A stretch of DNA of 64,000 bases. Source: UBA8079 sp049601915. Lineage in GTDB: Bacteria > Pseudomonadota > Alphaproteobacteria > UBA6615. The notes beneath the pieces are model-generated. The model was given only the letters and a program-made list of their open reading frames with translations. It was not told the origin of the DNA and did no database searches. Below are positions 33,230 to 41,894 of this stretch, one piece after another. Where the stretch lies: positions 558,001-622,000 of the forward strand of contig JBMYRB010000001.1 of the NCBI GenBank assembly GCA_049601915.1, written 5' to 3'. The translations under genes were made by a program, and so were the position numbers. Numbering within the stretch: the first letter of the stretch is position 1; every line of letters begins with the position of its first letter.

Positions 33230-34222
33230 ATGGATGTCCAAGTGGAAACTGCATTGAACCTTGAGCCCGCTCGTCTGGTGCATTTGCACCGGCAAATGCT
33301 GTTTCTGCGTATGGTCGAAGAGGCAATCGCCGAACGTTACTCGGAACAGGAGATGCGCTGCCCGGTTCATCTGTCGATCGGACAGGAGGCGCCGGCCACC
33401 GGCGTCTGTGAGGCGCTTCTGAAGACCGATCGCGCATTCACGACCCATCGCTGCCATGCGCATTATCTTGCCAAAGGCGGGGCCCTCGTCCCCATGTTGG
33501 CAGAAATCTGCGGCAAGGCGGATGGTTGCGTCGCCGGGCGTGGCGGGTCGATGCACTTGATGGACCGGGATTGTGGGCTGGAGGCCAGCGTACCCATCGT
33601 TGGCGCCTCGGTCCCTCTGGCGGTCGGTGCCGCTCTGGCGGATCGGCTTGACGGCAAGGATCATGTCTCCGTCGCTTTTTTGGGTGACGCGGCTTTGGAG
33701 GAAGGCGTGTTTTACGAATCCGCTAATTTTGCCAGCCTGCATAAGTTGCCTGTCCTGTTCGCGTGCGAAAACAATCTGTATTCGTGCTATACTCATCTCG
33801 ACCGGCGCCAACCGGGCCGAAGCTTGATGGAGTTGCCGCGTTCACACGGCATCCGTGCCTGGGAGATCGATGGCAACGACGTTGCCGCGGTATTTGAGGC
33901 CACGCAGGAAGCGGTCGACCATGCTCGTAGCGGGCGGGGGCCGGGTTTCCTTCTGATGCACACCTATCGCTGGCTCGAACATTGTGGCCCTAACAATGAC
34001 GACCATCTGGGATATCGGCCTCAGGACGAATATGACCAATGGCGGGATCGATGCCCGCTGATCGCCAGTGCGACGCGGTTGCACGAGCGCGGCCTGCTGG
34101 ACGATGCGGCGGAAGAGTCTATGCGGGCCGAGTTTACCGCACAGATTGATGCGGCCTTCGCCGTTGCCAAAAACGCCTCGCTGCCCGAACCGGCCGACGC
34201 TGGCCGGTATGTCTATGCCTGA
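33230..34222 (+). CDS. Thiamine-diphosphate-dependent E1 component, alpha subunit
   Basis: This roughly 330-residue protein matches the alpha subunit of two-subunit pyruvate/acetoin/branched-chain dehydrogenase E1 enzymes. MRCPVHLSIGQEAPATG, THRCHAHYLAKGG and AGRGGSMHLMDRD are family words. FLGDAALEEGVFYESANFAS through LFACENN is the ThDP/Mg motif (GDG-x-N type, here GDA). The frame is open to 33101; I prefer the Met at 33230 (MDVQVETAL, GGGA upstream), with 33209 (MKRTW) as an alternative. The beta subunit follows with a 14-base overlap. No lipoyl E2 or E3 gene is near, so the pair probably transfers or releases its two-carbon unit directly, perhaps onto a keto sugar. Confidence 0.87.
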   Translation: MDVQVETALNLEPARLVHLHRQMLFLRMVEEAIAERYSEQEMRCPVHLSIGQEAPATGVCEALLKTDRAFTTHRCHAHYLAKGGALVPMLAEICGKADGCVAGRGGSMHLMDRDCGLEASVPIVGASVPLAVGAALADRLDGKDHVSVAFLGDAALEEGVFYESANFASLHKLPVLFACENNLYSCYTHLDRRQPGRSLMELPRSHGIRAWEIDGNDVAAVFEATQEAVDHARSGRGPGFLLMHTYRWLEHCGPNNDDHLGYRPQDEYDQWRDRCPLIASATRLHERGLLDDAAEESMRAEFTAQIDAAFAVAKNASLPEPADAGRYVYA

Positions 34223-35294
34223 GCGCATCATCAATCTGGCCGAAGCGCTGCGCGAAGGGCTGATGGAGGCCGCGCACCGTGATCGTAACGTGCTGCTGCT
34301 GGCCGAAGGCGCTCACGACCCAACACCGATGTTCGGCACTCTGCTCGATATTAGCAACAAGGCGACACCGGAGCAGAGGATAGAAATGCCGGTCGCCGAA
34401 AATGGATTGGTAGGCATCTCTATCGGCGCCGCCATGTCGGGCAAACGCCCGGTCATCAGCTTCCAGCGTGTCGAGTTCGCCCTGCTGGCGTTCGAGCAGA
34501 TCGTGAACAACGCTGCAAAAGCTCACTACGTCAGCAACGGCGAGCACAACGTGCCTCTGGTGCTTCGATTGGTTGTCGGGCGCGGATGGGGGCAAGGACC
34601 GGAACATTCCCAGAGTCTCGAATCAATCTTCGCCGCTTTTCCTGGGCTCAAGGTGATCATGCCGACCTTCCCTGCCGACGGAAAAGGAATGATAGCCGCG
34701 GCCATCGAGGACGATAATCCGGTTATCGTTATCGAGCACCGATGGTGCCACTACACCACTGGCCACGTGCCCGAAGGCTACTACACCGAGCCATTGGACG
34801 GCCCGCGCCGTATCCGCGATGGCGACGCGGTTACTATCGCCGCGACATCCTATATGGCGTTGGAAGCCATGCGCGCTGCCGACGCGCTGGCGGCGGCGGG
34901 GGTGCGGGTGGATGTATTCGACATGCGCGTCGTGCGCCCGCTGGTTCTTTCCGCGATAGAGGAATCGGTGACACGGACCGGACGTTTGCTGACAGTCGAT
35001 ACGGGGCACAGGATGTTCGGGATCGGCGCGGAGATTGCCGCGCAGATAACCGAGCGCCAATTTGGCAAACTCAAAGTGGCGCCGCGCAGGCTTGGCCTAC
35101 CCGATCATCCCACCCCGAGTTCCCGCGGACTGGTTCCGGGTTTCTATCCGGATGCTGTGCGTATCGCGGAAGAAGTCGGCGATTTGCTCGATCTCTCTCC
35201 CGAAAAGATAACCGGTGTCGTAAAAGAACTTCGCGAGTTGCGTGGCGATTTGCCGGTTGACGTTCCGGACCCGTTTTTTAAAGGACCGTTCTAA
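34209..35294 (+). CDS. Thiamine-diphosphate-dependent E1 component, beta subunit
   Basis: This 361-residue partner has the transketolase-type pyrimidine-binding and C-terminal domains: EMPVAENGLVGISIGAAMSG with the conserved Glu that activates ThDP, QRVEFALLAFEQIVNNAAK, VPLVLRLVVGRGWGQGPEHS, and the C-terminal VDVFDMRVVRPL and LLTVDTGHRMFG. The start is taken at 34209 (MSMPERI), which overlaps the alpha stop, a common arrangement in E1 operons. The open frame upstream of that is antisense-like and not conserved. The C-terminal tail DVPDPFFKGPF is not typical of AcoB or PdhB and may be specific to this sugar-pathway group. Confidence 0.87.
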   Translation: MSMPERIINLAEALREGLMEAAHRDRNVLLLAEGAHDPTPMFGTLLDISNKATPEQRIEMPVAENGLVGISIGAAMSGKRPVISFQRVEFALLAFEQIVNNAAKAHYVSNGEHNVPLVLRLVVGRGWGQGPEHSQSLESIFAAFPGLKVIMPTFPADGKGMIAAAIEDDNPVIVIEHRWCHYTTGHVPEGYYTEPLDGPRRIRDGDAVTIAATSYMALEAMRAADALAAAGVRVDVFDMRVVRPLVLSAIEESVTRTGRLLTVDTGHRMFGIGAEIAAQITERQFGKLKVAPRRLGLPDHPTPSSRGLVPGFYPDAVRIAEEVGDLLDLSPEKITGVVKELRELRGDLPVDVPDPFFKGPF

Positions 35295-35314
35295 CAGTTA
35301 AAGAAAGACAATCC

Positions 35315-36421
35315 ATGCGGGTACGTTACTCACCGTTGCCACAGCAATACGCCGACCCAGAGGAAATATTCGACGATCTTCGCGCGCTGGTGAAAACCGG
35401 CGACTTCACACTCGGCAAGGTGGTATCCGAATTCGAGGTGGCGTTCGCGTCAATGCTGGGCGTGAGATATGCGATCGGCGTGGGCTCGGGCACCGATGCG
35501 CTGAAAATTCCGCTGAAGGCCTTGGGGGCCGGACCCGGCGATGAGGTCATCACCTGCGCCAACACGTTCTGGGCGACGGTCGGCGCCATCTGCGAGGTCG
35601 GGGCAAAGCCGGTCTTCGTCGATTGCGACGACAGCTTGTGCATGGATGTGGACCAGCTCGAAGCCGCGATTACGCCGCGCACGAAGGCGATCATGCCGGT
35701 GCATCTGACCGGTGATATTTCCGACATGGCACAGATCATGGAGATTGCGGACCGCCACGGGCTGCTGGTGATAGAGGACGCGTGCCAGAGCCTCTACGGC
35801 GAGGTCGGGGGGCAGCGTGCCGGGAGCTTTGGCATTGCCGGCGCATTCTCCATGCATCCGCTCAAGATCATCAATGTCTGGGGCGATGCCGGCGTCATCG
35901 TGACAAATGACGATGAAATGAACCGCATGTGCCGGCTGCTGCGAAATCACGGGTTGCGCAACCGCGACGAGATGGAAATTCTCGGCTACAATTCGCGGCT
36001 GGACTCGGCGCAGGCAGTCGTCGGCAAGTGGATATTGCGCCAGCTTCCGGACATCGTCGACAGGCGGGCACGGAACGCCGCTTATTACGACTCTGGGCTA
36101 ACGGGTACGCCGGGGATCACGCTGCCAGCGCGCAACCCTGGGGTTAAGCATGTTTATCTGTTCTATCCGTTCTTCGCGGAGCGGCGTGATGAGTTGTGCC
36201 GGCACTGCATTGATGCCGGCATTGAAGCGAAAGTCCATTATCCGCTGCCGCTGTACCTGCAGGATGCGATGAAGTTCCTAGGCCACAAGCCGGGTGATTT
36301 CCCGGTTACCGACCGCCACGCCAACAGCATCATTTCATTTCCGGTCGATCAACATATGAACCGCGAGCAACAGGACTATGTGATCGAAACGATCAAGACA
36401 TTTTATAACGGGAACAGGTGA
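35315..36421 (+). CDS. DegT/DnrJ/EryC1 aminotransferase, first copy
   Basis: This 368-residue PLP enzyme transfers an amino group, usually from glutamate, to a keto NDP-sugar. GVGSGTDALKIPLKAL binds the cofactor phosphate, MPVHLTGDISDMAQI and VIEDACQSLYGE carry the PLP-contacting residues, and the Lys in SMHPLKIINVWGDAG is the Schiff-base residue. The C-terminal half is the usual small domain. It shares words with the next gene (MPVH-TG, HPLK-x-N-x-GD), so the two are paralogues of one gene family acting at different carbons or on different sugars. The stop TGA overlaps the next start. Confidence 0.9.
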   Translation: MRVRYSPLPQQYADPEEIFDDLRALVKTGDFTLGKVVSEFEVAFASMLGVRYAIGVGSGTDALKIPLKALGAGPGDEVITCANTFWATVGAICEVGAKPVFVDCDDSLCMDVDQLEAAITPRTKAIMPVHLTGDISDMAQIMEIADRHGLLVIEDACQSLYGEVGGQRAGSFGIAGAFSMHPLKIINVWGDAGVIVTNDDEMNRMCRLLRNHGLRNRDEMEILGYNSRLDSAQAVVGKWILRQLPDIVDRRARNAAYYDSGLTGTPGITLPARNPGVKHVYLFYPFFAERRDELCRHCIDAGIEAKVHYPLPLYLQDAMKFLGHKPGDFPVTDRHANSIISFPVDQHMNREQQDYVIETIKTFYNGNR

Positions 36422-37533
36422 TGAGCGAAATCAGGGTACCCTTCGTCGATCTCAAGCTTCGCTTTGAGGAGGAAAAAACCGAGCTTCTGGACTGTGTCGA
36501 GCGCGTCCTTTCGCAGGGGCATCTGGTGATGACGCCCGAAGTCGGGGAGTTAGAAGAGGCGGTCAAGGCCTATACCGGGACAAGGCACTGCGTCAGCCTG
36601 AATTCCGGCACCGACGGGTTGCTGATGGCGCTGTGGGCAGCAGGGGTCGGCAAGGGGGACGAGGTGATCACGTCGCCCGTGTCCTTCGTTGCCACCACTG
36701 GCGCCATCGTTCATGTCGGCGCTACCCCTGTTTATGCCGATGTCCGCAAGGACCAGAACATCGATCCGACCCAGATCGAGCAGAAGATCACGCCCCGGAC
36801 CAAGGCGATCATGCCGGTCCACTGGACCGGGCGGATGGCCGACATGGACGCCATCGTCAACATCGCCAAGCGCCATGGGTTGATGGTGATCGAGGATTCG
36901 GCCCAGTCAATGGGCTCCTGGGCGGGCGACAGGCACGGCGGTACGTTTGGCTTCGCCGGCACGATATCCTGCCACCCGCTCAAGAACCTCAATGCCATCG
37001 GCGACGGCGGCATGATTCTGACCGACGATGATGAGGCAGCGGAGAAAGTCCGGCTTTATCGCAATCACGGGCTGGAAAGCCGTGACAGTGTGGTTTTTTA
37101 CGGCATCAACAGCCGTCTAGACGTGGTCAGCGCCGAGGTGCTGAAATTTCGACTTACCAAGCTTGATGATGTCATCGCCAAACGTCGCCGTAACGCGGAT
37201 CTCTATCGCGCGCTGATAAGGGCGCCGGAAGTGTTCATCCCGGAGGAAAAGGACGGCACGCGAGATTCCTACGTGATGTTCATCACCCAGGCTGAACGGC
37301 GCGACGCGCTGAAAGCGCATCTGGCAGAAAATGGCGTCGAATCGCTGATTTACTACGGAACCCCGTTACATCTGCATAAAGCGGCGCAGCAGTTCGGTTA
37401 TCGTAAGGGCGACATGCCCGAGGCCGAGCGCCAGTGCGAGCGGGTGCTGGCCTTGCCGCATCATCAGCATCTGACCGAAGACCAGGTCGCCTACGTCGCC
37501 GAGCACGTCAACAGTTTCTACGGGGCGACCTGA
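36421..37533 (+). CDS. DegT/DnrJ/EryC1 aminotransferase, second copy
   Basis: This 370-residue PLP enzyme has SLNSGTDGLLMALWAAGVG, MPVHWTGRMADMDAI, VIEDSAQSMGSW and the PLP Lys in SCHPLKNLNAIGDGG. The ATG at 36421 overlaps the previous stop (TGATG), while the frame itself could begin three bases earlier at a GTG. Tandem paralogues suggest a diamino sugar, or an amino sugar made in parallel with the branched sugar. The gene is followed four bases later by the PIG-L homologue. Confidence 0.9.
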   Translation: MSEIRVPFVDLKLRFEEEKTELLDCVERVLSQGHLVMTPEVGELEEAVKAYTGTRHCVSLNSGTDGLLMALWAAGVGKGDEVITSPVSFVATTGAIVHVGATPVYADVRKDQNIDPTQIEQKITPRTKAIMPVHWTGRMADMDAIVNIAKRHGLMVIEDSAQSMGSWAGDRHGGTFGFAGTISCHPLKNLNAIGDGGMILTDDDEAAEKVRLYRNHGLESRDSVVFYGINSRLDVVSAEVLKFRLTKLDDVIAKRRRNADLYRALIRAPEVFIPEEKDGTRDSYVMFITQAERRDALKAHLAENGVESLIYYGTPLHLHKAAQQFGYRKGDMPEAERQCERVLALPHHQHLTEDQVAYVAEHVNSFYGAT

Positions 37534-37537
37534 GACG

Positions 37538-38197
37538 ATGAGCGGGGATACCGTCCTCGTTGTCGCTCCGCATGCGCTTGACGAGGCGCTTGGGTGCGGT
37601 GGCGTGGTACGTCGGCATGCCGATGCCGGCGACGCGGTTTCGGTACTGATCCTGTTCGGCGATGGCGCCGACCACGACAAGGACCGCCGCATCGCTGCTG
37701 GCAAGGCGGCCATGGCCCTCGGTTCGGCACCGCCATCCTTCGCCGGTTTTTCCGAGAATCGCAGTGACACTGTGCCGCTGGCGGAGATCGTCCGTGTAGT
37801 GGAGCAGGCGGTCTCCGAGCTGCAGCCGGCCACCGTTTATGTCAGCCATGGCGGCAACCTCAACATCGATCACCAGACGGCGTTCCGCGCCACCGCAACC
37901 GCGCTGCGGCCGGTCCCGGGGCTTCCAGTCCGCCGGTTTCTTGCCTACGAAATTCTTTCCAGCACTGACTGGGCACCGCCGGGCTTCGGCGCACTGTTCG
38001 TGCCAACCTACTATGTCGATATTACCCCTCAGCTTGACCGCAAGGTGGAGGCGCTCCGTCTTTATGGTGACGAGATGCGTAGACAGCCGCACGCGCGGTC
38101 GCTTGGATCTGTCCGCGCGCTGGCGGCGCGGCGGGGTATGTCGATCGGGCTGCCGGCGGCTGAGGCCTTCGCGGTGCTCCGGTGGATCGAGACTTGA
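37538..38197 (+). CDS. PIG-L/LmbE-family deacetylase homologue with altered active site
   Basis: This 219-residue protein matches the LmbE/PIG-L zinc deacetylases, which remove N-acetyl groups from amino sugars: VLVVAPHALDEALGCGG at the start and YVSHGGNLNIDHQTAF, with the second-shell His, near the middle. The family's AHPDDE reads PHALDE here (His12, Asp15). The Asp that acts as catalytic base in members such as MshB is Leu14, while the zinc-ligand Asp is kept. The protein could be a weak or altered enzyme or use another base. Its stop overlaps the dehydrogenase-like gene by 16 bases. Confidence 0.8.
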   Translation: MSGDTVLVVAPHALDEALGCGGVVRRHADAGDAVSVLILFGDGADHDKDRRIAAGKAAMALGSAPPSFAGFSENRSDTVPLAEIVRVVEQAVSELQPATVYVSHGGNLNIDHQTAFRATATALRPVPGLPVRRFLAYEILSSTDWAPPGFGALFVPTYYVDITPQLDRKVEALRLYGDEMRRQPHARSLGSVRALAARRGMSIGLPAAEAFAVLRWIET

Positions 38198-39465
38198 GCA
38201 GGGTCCCTAAGATCGGCTATGCCGGGATGAGCCATCTCGGCATCAACTCTCTGGCGGCGACGGCGGCGCGAGGATTCGAGGTGCTAGGCTATGACGCCGA
38301 CCCCATCCTGACCGCGGCGCTCACCGAAGGCCGGCTGCCGGTGACAGAGCCGGGTCTTGCTGAATCGCTCCAGGTCCATGGTGATCGCATCCGATTCTCG
38401 TCCGATGAGGCCGATCTTGGCGCCTGCGATGTCGTCTATGTCAGCCTCGACGTACCGACCGATGACCAGGGCCGGAGCGATTTGACGCCGATCCAAGAGC
38501 TGATTTCTACGGTTTCTGCGGCGCTACGGGCCGATTGCATGCTGGTGGTGCTGTCGCAGGTGCCGCCCGGTTTCACCCGCGGTCTATCGCGCGACGGATC
38601 AATGCTGTGCTATCAGGTGGAGACATTGATTTTCGGCCGCGCTTATGAACGGGCCCACAATCCTGAGCGGTTCATTATCGGTTGCGCCGACCCGTCGCAG
38701 CCGCTTCCAGCCAACTACCGCGCGTTCCTGGAAGCGTTCGACTGCCCGATCCTGCCAATGCGCTATGAAAGCGCGGAGTTGGCCAAAATCTCGATCAATC
38801 TGTGTTTGGTCGCCTCGGTCACGACCGCGAACACGCTGGCCGCGTTGTGCGAGCGCATCGGCGCCGACTGGTCGGAGATCGTGCCGGCGCTAAAGCTGGA
38901 TGCGCGCATCGGACCGCACGCCTACCTCAACGCCGGGCTCGGTCTGTCCGGCGGAAATCTAGAGCGCGATCTCGCCACCTTGGTGCGGTTCGGCGATTCT
39001 CTGGGCAGCGACATACGCGCGGTACGGGCGGCCCAGGCCAACAGCGTGCAGCGCCGATACTGGGTGCTGGACCGGCTGCACGAAACCATTCTGCATGGGT
39101 CCGAGGCACCGGTGATTGCGGTGCTTGGTCTTGCCTATAAGGAGAACACGCATTCGACCAAGAACTCGCCGGCGCTGGCGCTGCTCGATGCGCTGCGCCC
39201 GTTCCCGGTGCGCGCTTTCGATCCGCTGGTGACCGTGGAGTCTGACTGGCATCCCCGGCTGACGCAGTCGGTAACGGCGATAGACGCGTGCGCAGGCGCC
39301 GACGCGGTGGCGGTGATGACACCGTGGCCCGAATTCCGCGATCTCGACCCCGCGAGGCTTGCCAGCGTGCTGCGCGGACACGTGGTCATCGATCCCCATT
39401 CAATGCTCGATGGCATGGCGGCGGCAAAGGCCGGCCTGCGCCATTTTCGCCTCGGCGCCGGCTAA
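38182..39465 (+). CDS. UDP-glucose/GDP-mannose dehydrogenase homologue lacking the catalytic cysteine
   Basis: This 427-residue protein follows the UGD family: Rossmann start KIGYAGMSHLGINSLAATAA, TAALTEGRLPVTEPGL, VYVSLDVPTDDQGRSDL, LSQVPPGFTRGLSR, the middle helix ESAELAKISINLCLVASVTT, and the late AVLGLAYKENTHSTKNSPAL and VTVESDWHP. The family's G-G-x-C-x-x-K-D around the catalytic Cys is SGGNLERDL here (Asn259), so the thiohemiacetal chemistry of a normal four-electron oxidation is not possible. It may perform a two-electron oxidation or epimerisation, or only bind a nucleotide sugar. The GTG start overlaps the PIG-L gene; a TTG at 38194 is an alternative. Confidence 0.85.
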   Translation: MDRDLSRVPKIGYAGMSHLGINSLAATAARGFEVLGYDADPILTAALTEGRLPVTEPGLAESLQVHGDRIRFSSDEADLGACDVVYVSLDVPTDDQGRSDLTPIQELISTVSAALRADCMLVVLSQVPPGFTRGLSRDGSMLCYQVETLIFGRAYERAHNPERFIIGCADPSQPLPANYRAFLEAFDCPILPMRYESAELAKISINLCLVASVTTANTLAALCERIGADWSEIVPALKLDARIGPHAYLNAGLGLSGGNLERDLATLVRFGDSLGSDIRAVRAAQANSVQRRYWVLDRLHETILHGSEAPVIAVLGLAYKENTHSTKNSPALALLDALRPFPVRAFDPLVTVESDWHPRLTQSVTAIDACAGADAVAVMTPWPEFRDLDPARLASVLRGHVVIDPHSMLDGMAAAKAGLRHFRLGAG

Positions 39466-39486
39466 CTCCAGAAAGGATCAATTCCA

Positions 39487-40365
39487 ATGCTCAAACACCA
39501 AAACGAGGCCCTGACCACACCAAAGCGAACCGTCGTGCTCGGTGCCAGCGGTGTGATTGGCCAGTCGCTGATGCCGATGCTGAAAGAGGCCGGTTGGCCC
39601 GCGATCGCAATGCGCACGAAGGATGTTGACCTGACGGAGGAGAGTGCTGCCGAGGCGTTGGCCGCGATGCTGGAGCCAGGCGACAGCATCGTGGTACTGT
39701 CGGCGCTGACACCCGATCGGGGCCGCGACATCGCGACTTTCATGGCGAATCTGCGGATGAGCCAGGCGATCTGCGCGGCGGTCGCCGAGGTGCCGCCGGC
39801 GCAGCTGATCTATCTCAGCTCCGACGCCGTCTACCCGTTCATCGAGGGCCGGGTGGACGAGCAGAGCTGTGCATCTCCCTTTGACCTTTACGGCACGATG
39901 CATTTGGCGCGCGAGGCGCATTTCCGCGATACTGTGCGCGAGGCGCCGCTGGCTATCCTGCGGTGCACGATGGTGCTGTCGGCGGCCGATACGCACAACT
40001 CCTACGGCCCCAACCGATTCCGCCACGCTGCCGAAAAAGATGGAAAGATCACGCTGGGCGGCGGCGGAGAGGAAACCCGAGACCATATTCTGGACCGTGA
40101 CGTCGCACGGCTGGTGTTCCAGGTGCTGGGGCGGCGGAGCGGCGGGCTGCTGAACCTTGCGACCGGCACGTCGGCGAGCTTCTTCGAGGTGGCGACGATG
40201 GTGGCCAACCGGTTCAACCCACCAGCCGAGTTGGAAACGACCAAGCGCAACAACGCGGTTACGCACCGCCATTTCGACATCACTGCTTTGCGCCGCGCCT
40301 TTCCGGATTTTGCCTTCTCACCGTTGGACGACGCCATCATGGCCGTGCACGGCACCGCTTTGTAA
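39487..40365 (+). CDS. RmlD-like SDR, sugar reductase or epimerase
   Basis: This 292-residue SDR has VVLGASGVIGQSLMPML as NAD(P) loop, IYLSSDAVYPF with the catalytic Ser-Ser-Asp, and YGTMHLAREAH in place of YxxxK, so the usual Lys is His. In dTDP-4-dehydrorhamnose reductase the Tyr and Lys promote hydride transfer. The change may alter the reaction. It is the last plus-strand gene of the long sugar operon; the next gene is convergent. The C-terminal FPDFAFSPLDDAIMAV is the usual end of such SDRs. Confidence 0.8.
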   Translation: MLKHQNEALTTPKRTVVLGASGVIGQSLMPMLKEAGWPAIAMRTKDVDLTEESAAEALAAMLEPGDSIVVLSALTPDRGRDIATFMANLRMSQAICAAVAEVPPAQLIYLSSDAVYPFIEGRVDEQSCASPFDLYGTMHLAREAHFRDTVREAPLAILRCTMVLSAADTHNSYGPNRFRHAAEKDGKITLGGGGEETRDHILDRDVARLVFQVLGRRSGGLLNLATGTSASFFEVATMVANRFNPPAELETTKRNNAVTHRHFDITALRRAFPDFAFSPLDDAIMAVHGTAL

Positions 40366-40469
40366 GACTTTTCGCATGAGAAATCTGGCTACTACGCCAT
40401 GCTGGAGTAATCCGACATGGCCGCGTGACTAAAACGAAACGGCCTCCGGAAAACCCGGGACGGTTCAGA

Positions 40470-41894
40470 TCATTTGGGCGGTGTGCCGGGACATGGGAGG
40501 TAGTGCTTGTATTTCCCGATCTTCAGGTAGTGCTCGAACCCGCAGCGAAGGACCTGATCTGACACGTCTAATGACACGAGTGGATACTCGTTCCTGTACC
40601 ACGCCTCGTCGAACCAGTCGTTTGGGTTGATTGGTTTTTTGCATACCTCAGTGCGATAGACCTCGAAGATTTTCTCTGCGTCGTCCAGCGCGGCTGTGCC
40701 AACAAGCTCCGGATAAGTCTGGCGGAACCAGTCAGCGTCGAACTCGGTGCGCATCAGGTTTTCGGACAACTCGAGCATGCGGGCGCATTCGTTGAACATG
40801 AACTCAGCTTCCTCATCCTGCCAGTAAAGCTTTTGCAGCATTCCAGCCTGCGGGAAGTCCGCGTCCAGCGTCCAACCGGCACTCTGCATCCACTTTCGCG
40901 AGGTGGGTACGACGCCTTCCGTGGTCATACGGAACACACCATATTGGACGTTCTCGCTGAACACTGCCATGAGGAACGGGCCATTATTGATCATCAGATT
41001 GTAGTCGGCGTATTCGTATAAGGCCATGCGAAGCTCGGTGTTCCAAAGCGCAGGGTCAAACCGCTCGGTGCCGTCGAATTCCGGCGGTAGGGGCTCGAAC
41101 ACCTTTGACTGATCCCGCAAGATAACGGGCAGGATTTTAGTCTTGTCCAGCTTACTGACGAAGTTTCCAAATTCCTCTAGCCGGCTGTTGCGGACCTCTT
41201 CATAGGGCGTCTCCCGCAAGGTCACGGTCACGACCAAGCGACCCTTCACGACGTCCGATATCCAATCGCGTACAATTCGCCTAGCCTCGCTGCGCGCGCG
41301 CAGAGTCTGAAGATTCTTTCCTTCCGCAATCGCTGCAAAGGTTAGGCGCCAGTTGTAATGGGCGATCGGCGCCTCGACTGTGTATTCGTTGGGGAACAAT
41401 TGAGAACCTGGTACCTTGCGGAGGAGCTTTGCTGCGGCCAAACGGGAATGGCAGAAGTGTACTCCCGCGCAATTGGGCTGTAGCGCGGTTACCGGCAACA
41501 GAATATTATGGAGGCGCCATCTTTTCTGATTCATCGTGTGGATCTTGTTATCCCGAAATCCTTCCTCGGGTCCCGGTACGACGATTAGGGAAAAATGCGG
41601 CAGATCTCGAGCTTCCCTCTCTGCCTCGGCAATGCAAAGAAAGTTGAGGACGTCAAATGTCGAGGGTGCTAGCTGGTAGTCCCAGACGGCATAGAGTACG
41701 TTTTTGTCGTTGCTTGGTATCTTCGACGCCACTTTTGTCCGGATCATGTCTTCGGCGGATTTGAGACGTTGGGCAATGGGCTGGAACCACCTCCGTACGA
41801 AGCGTGGCGCCACTTTCTCTGCTTGTCTTAGAAATGCAGTGACGAGAGAGCCCTGATCCATTGGGGAAGTCCTTTGTTGAGTGTCTGTCGTCAA
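40470..41894 (-). CDS. Unknown putative transferase with C-terminal FDxxWY repeats
   Basis: I do not recognise the main 380-residue domain. The middle reads VTVTLRETPYEEVRNSRLEE, then ADYNLMINNGPFLMAVFSEN, which has the flavour of a GT-B or O-fucosyltransferase-like fold (R-E-T-P-Y-E-E, and N-G-P). The last 90 residues carry FDADWFRQTYPELVG and NDWFDEAWYRNEYPLV with GFEHYLKIGKYKHYLPCP. These are copies of the FDxxWYxxxYPDV...HYxxxGxxEG motif often attached to glycosyltransferases. No signal peptide or membrane segment is seen. It is the last gene of the minus-strand block and is AT-richer than the sugar operon. A capsule-modifying transferase is a fair guess. Confidence 0.7.
   Translation of the reverse strand: MTTDTQQRTSPMDQGSLVTAFLRQAEKVAPRFVRRWFQPIAQRLKSAEDMIRTKVASKIPSNDKNVLYAVWDYQLAPSTFDVLNFLCIAEAEREARDLPHFSLIVVPGPEEGFRDNKIHTMNQKRWRLHNILLPVTALQPNCAGVHFCHSRLAAAKLLRKVPGSQLFPNEYTVEAPIAHYNWRLTFAAIAEGKNLQTLRARSEARRIVRDWISDVVKGRLVVTVTLRETPYEEVRNSRLEEFGNFVSKLDKTKILPVILRDQSKVFEPLPPEFDGTERFDPALWNTELRMALYEYADYNLMINNGPFLMAVFSENVQYGVFRMTTEGVVPTSRKWMQSAGWTLDADFPQAGMLQKLYWQDEEAEFMFNECARMLELSENLMRTEFDADWFRQTYPELVGTAALDDAEKIFEVYRTEVCKKPINPNDWFDEAWYRNEYPLVSLDVSDQVLRCGFEHYLKIGKYKHYLPCPGTPPK

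Noticed and set aside
40397..40420. CCATG...CATGG inverted repeat as a bidirectional terminator
   Set aside because: The stem is only about six base pairs with a 14-base loop and no T-tract on either side.
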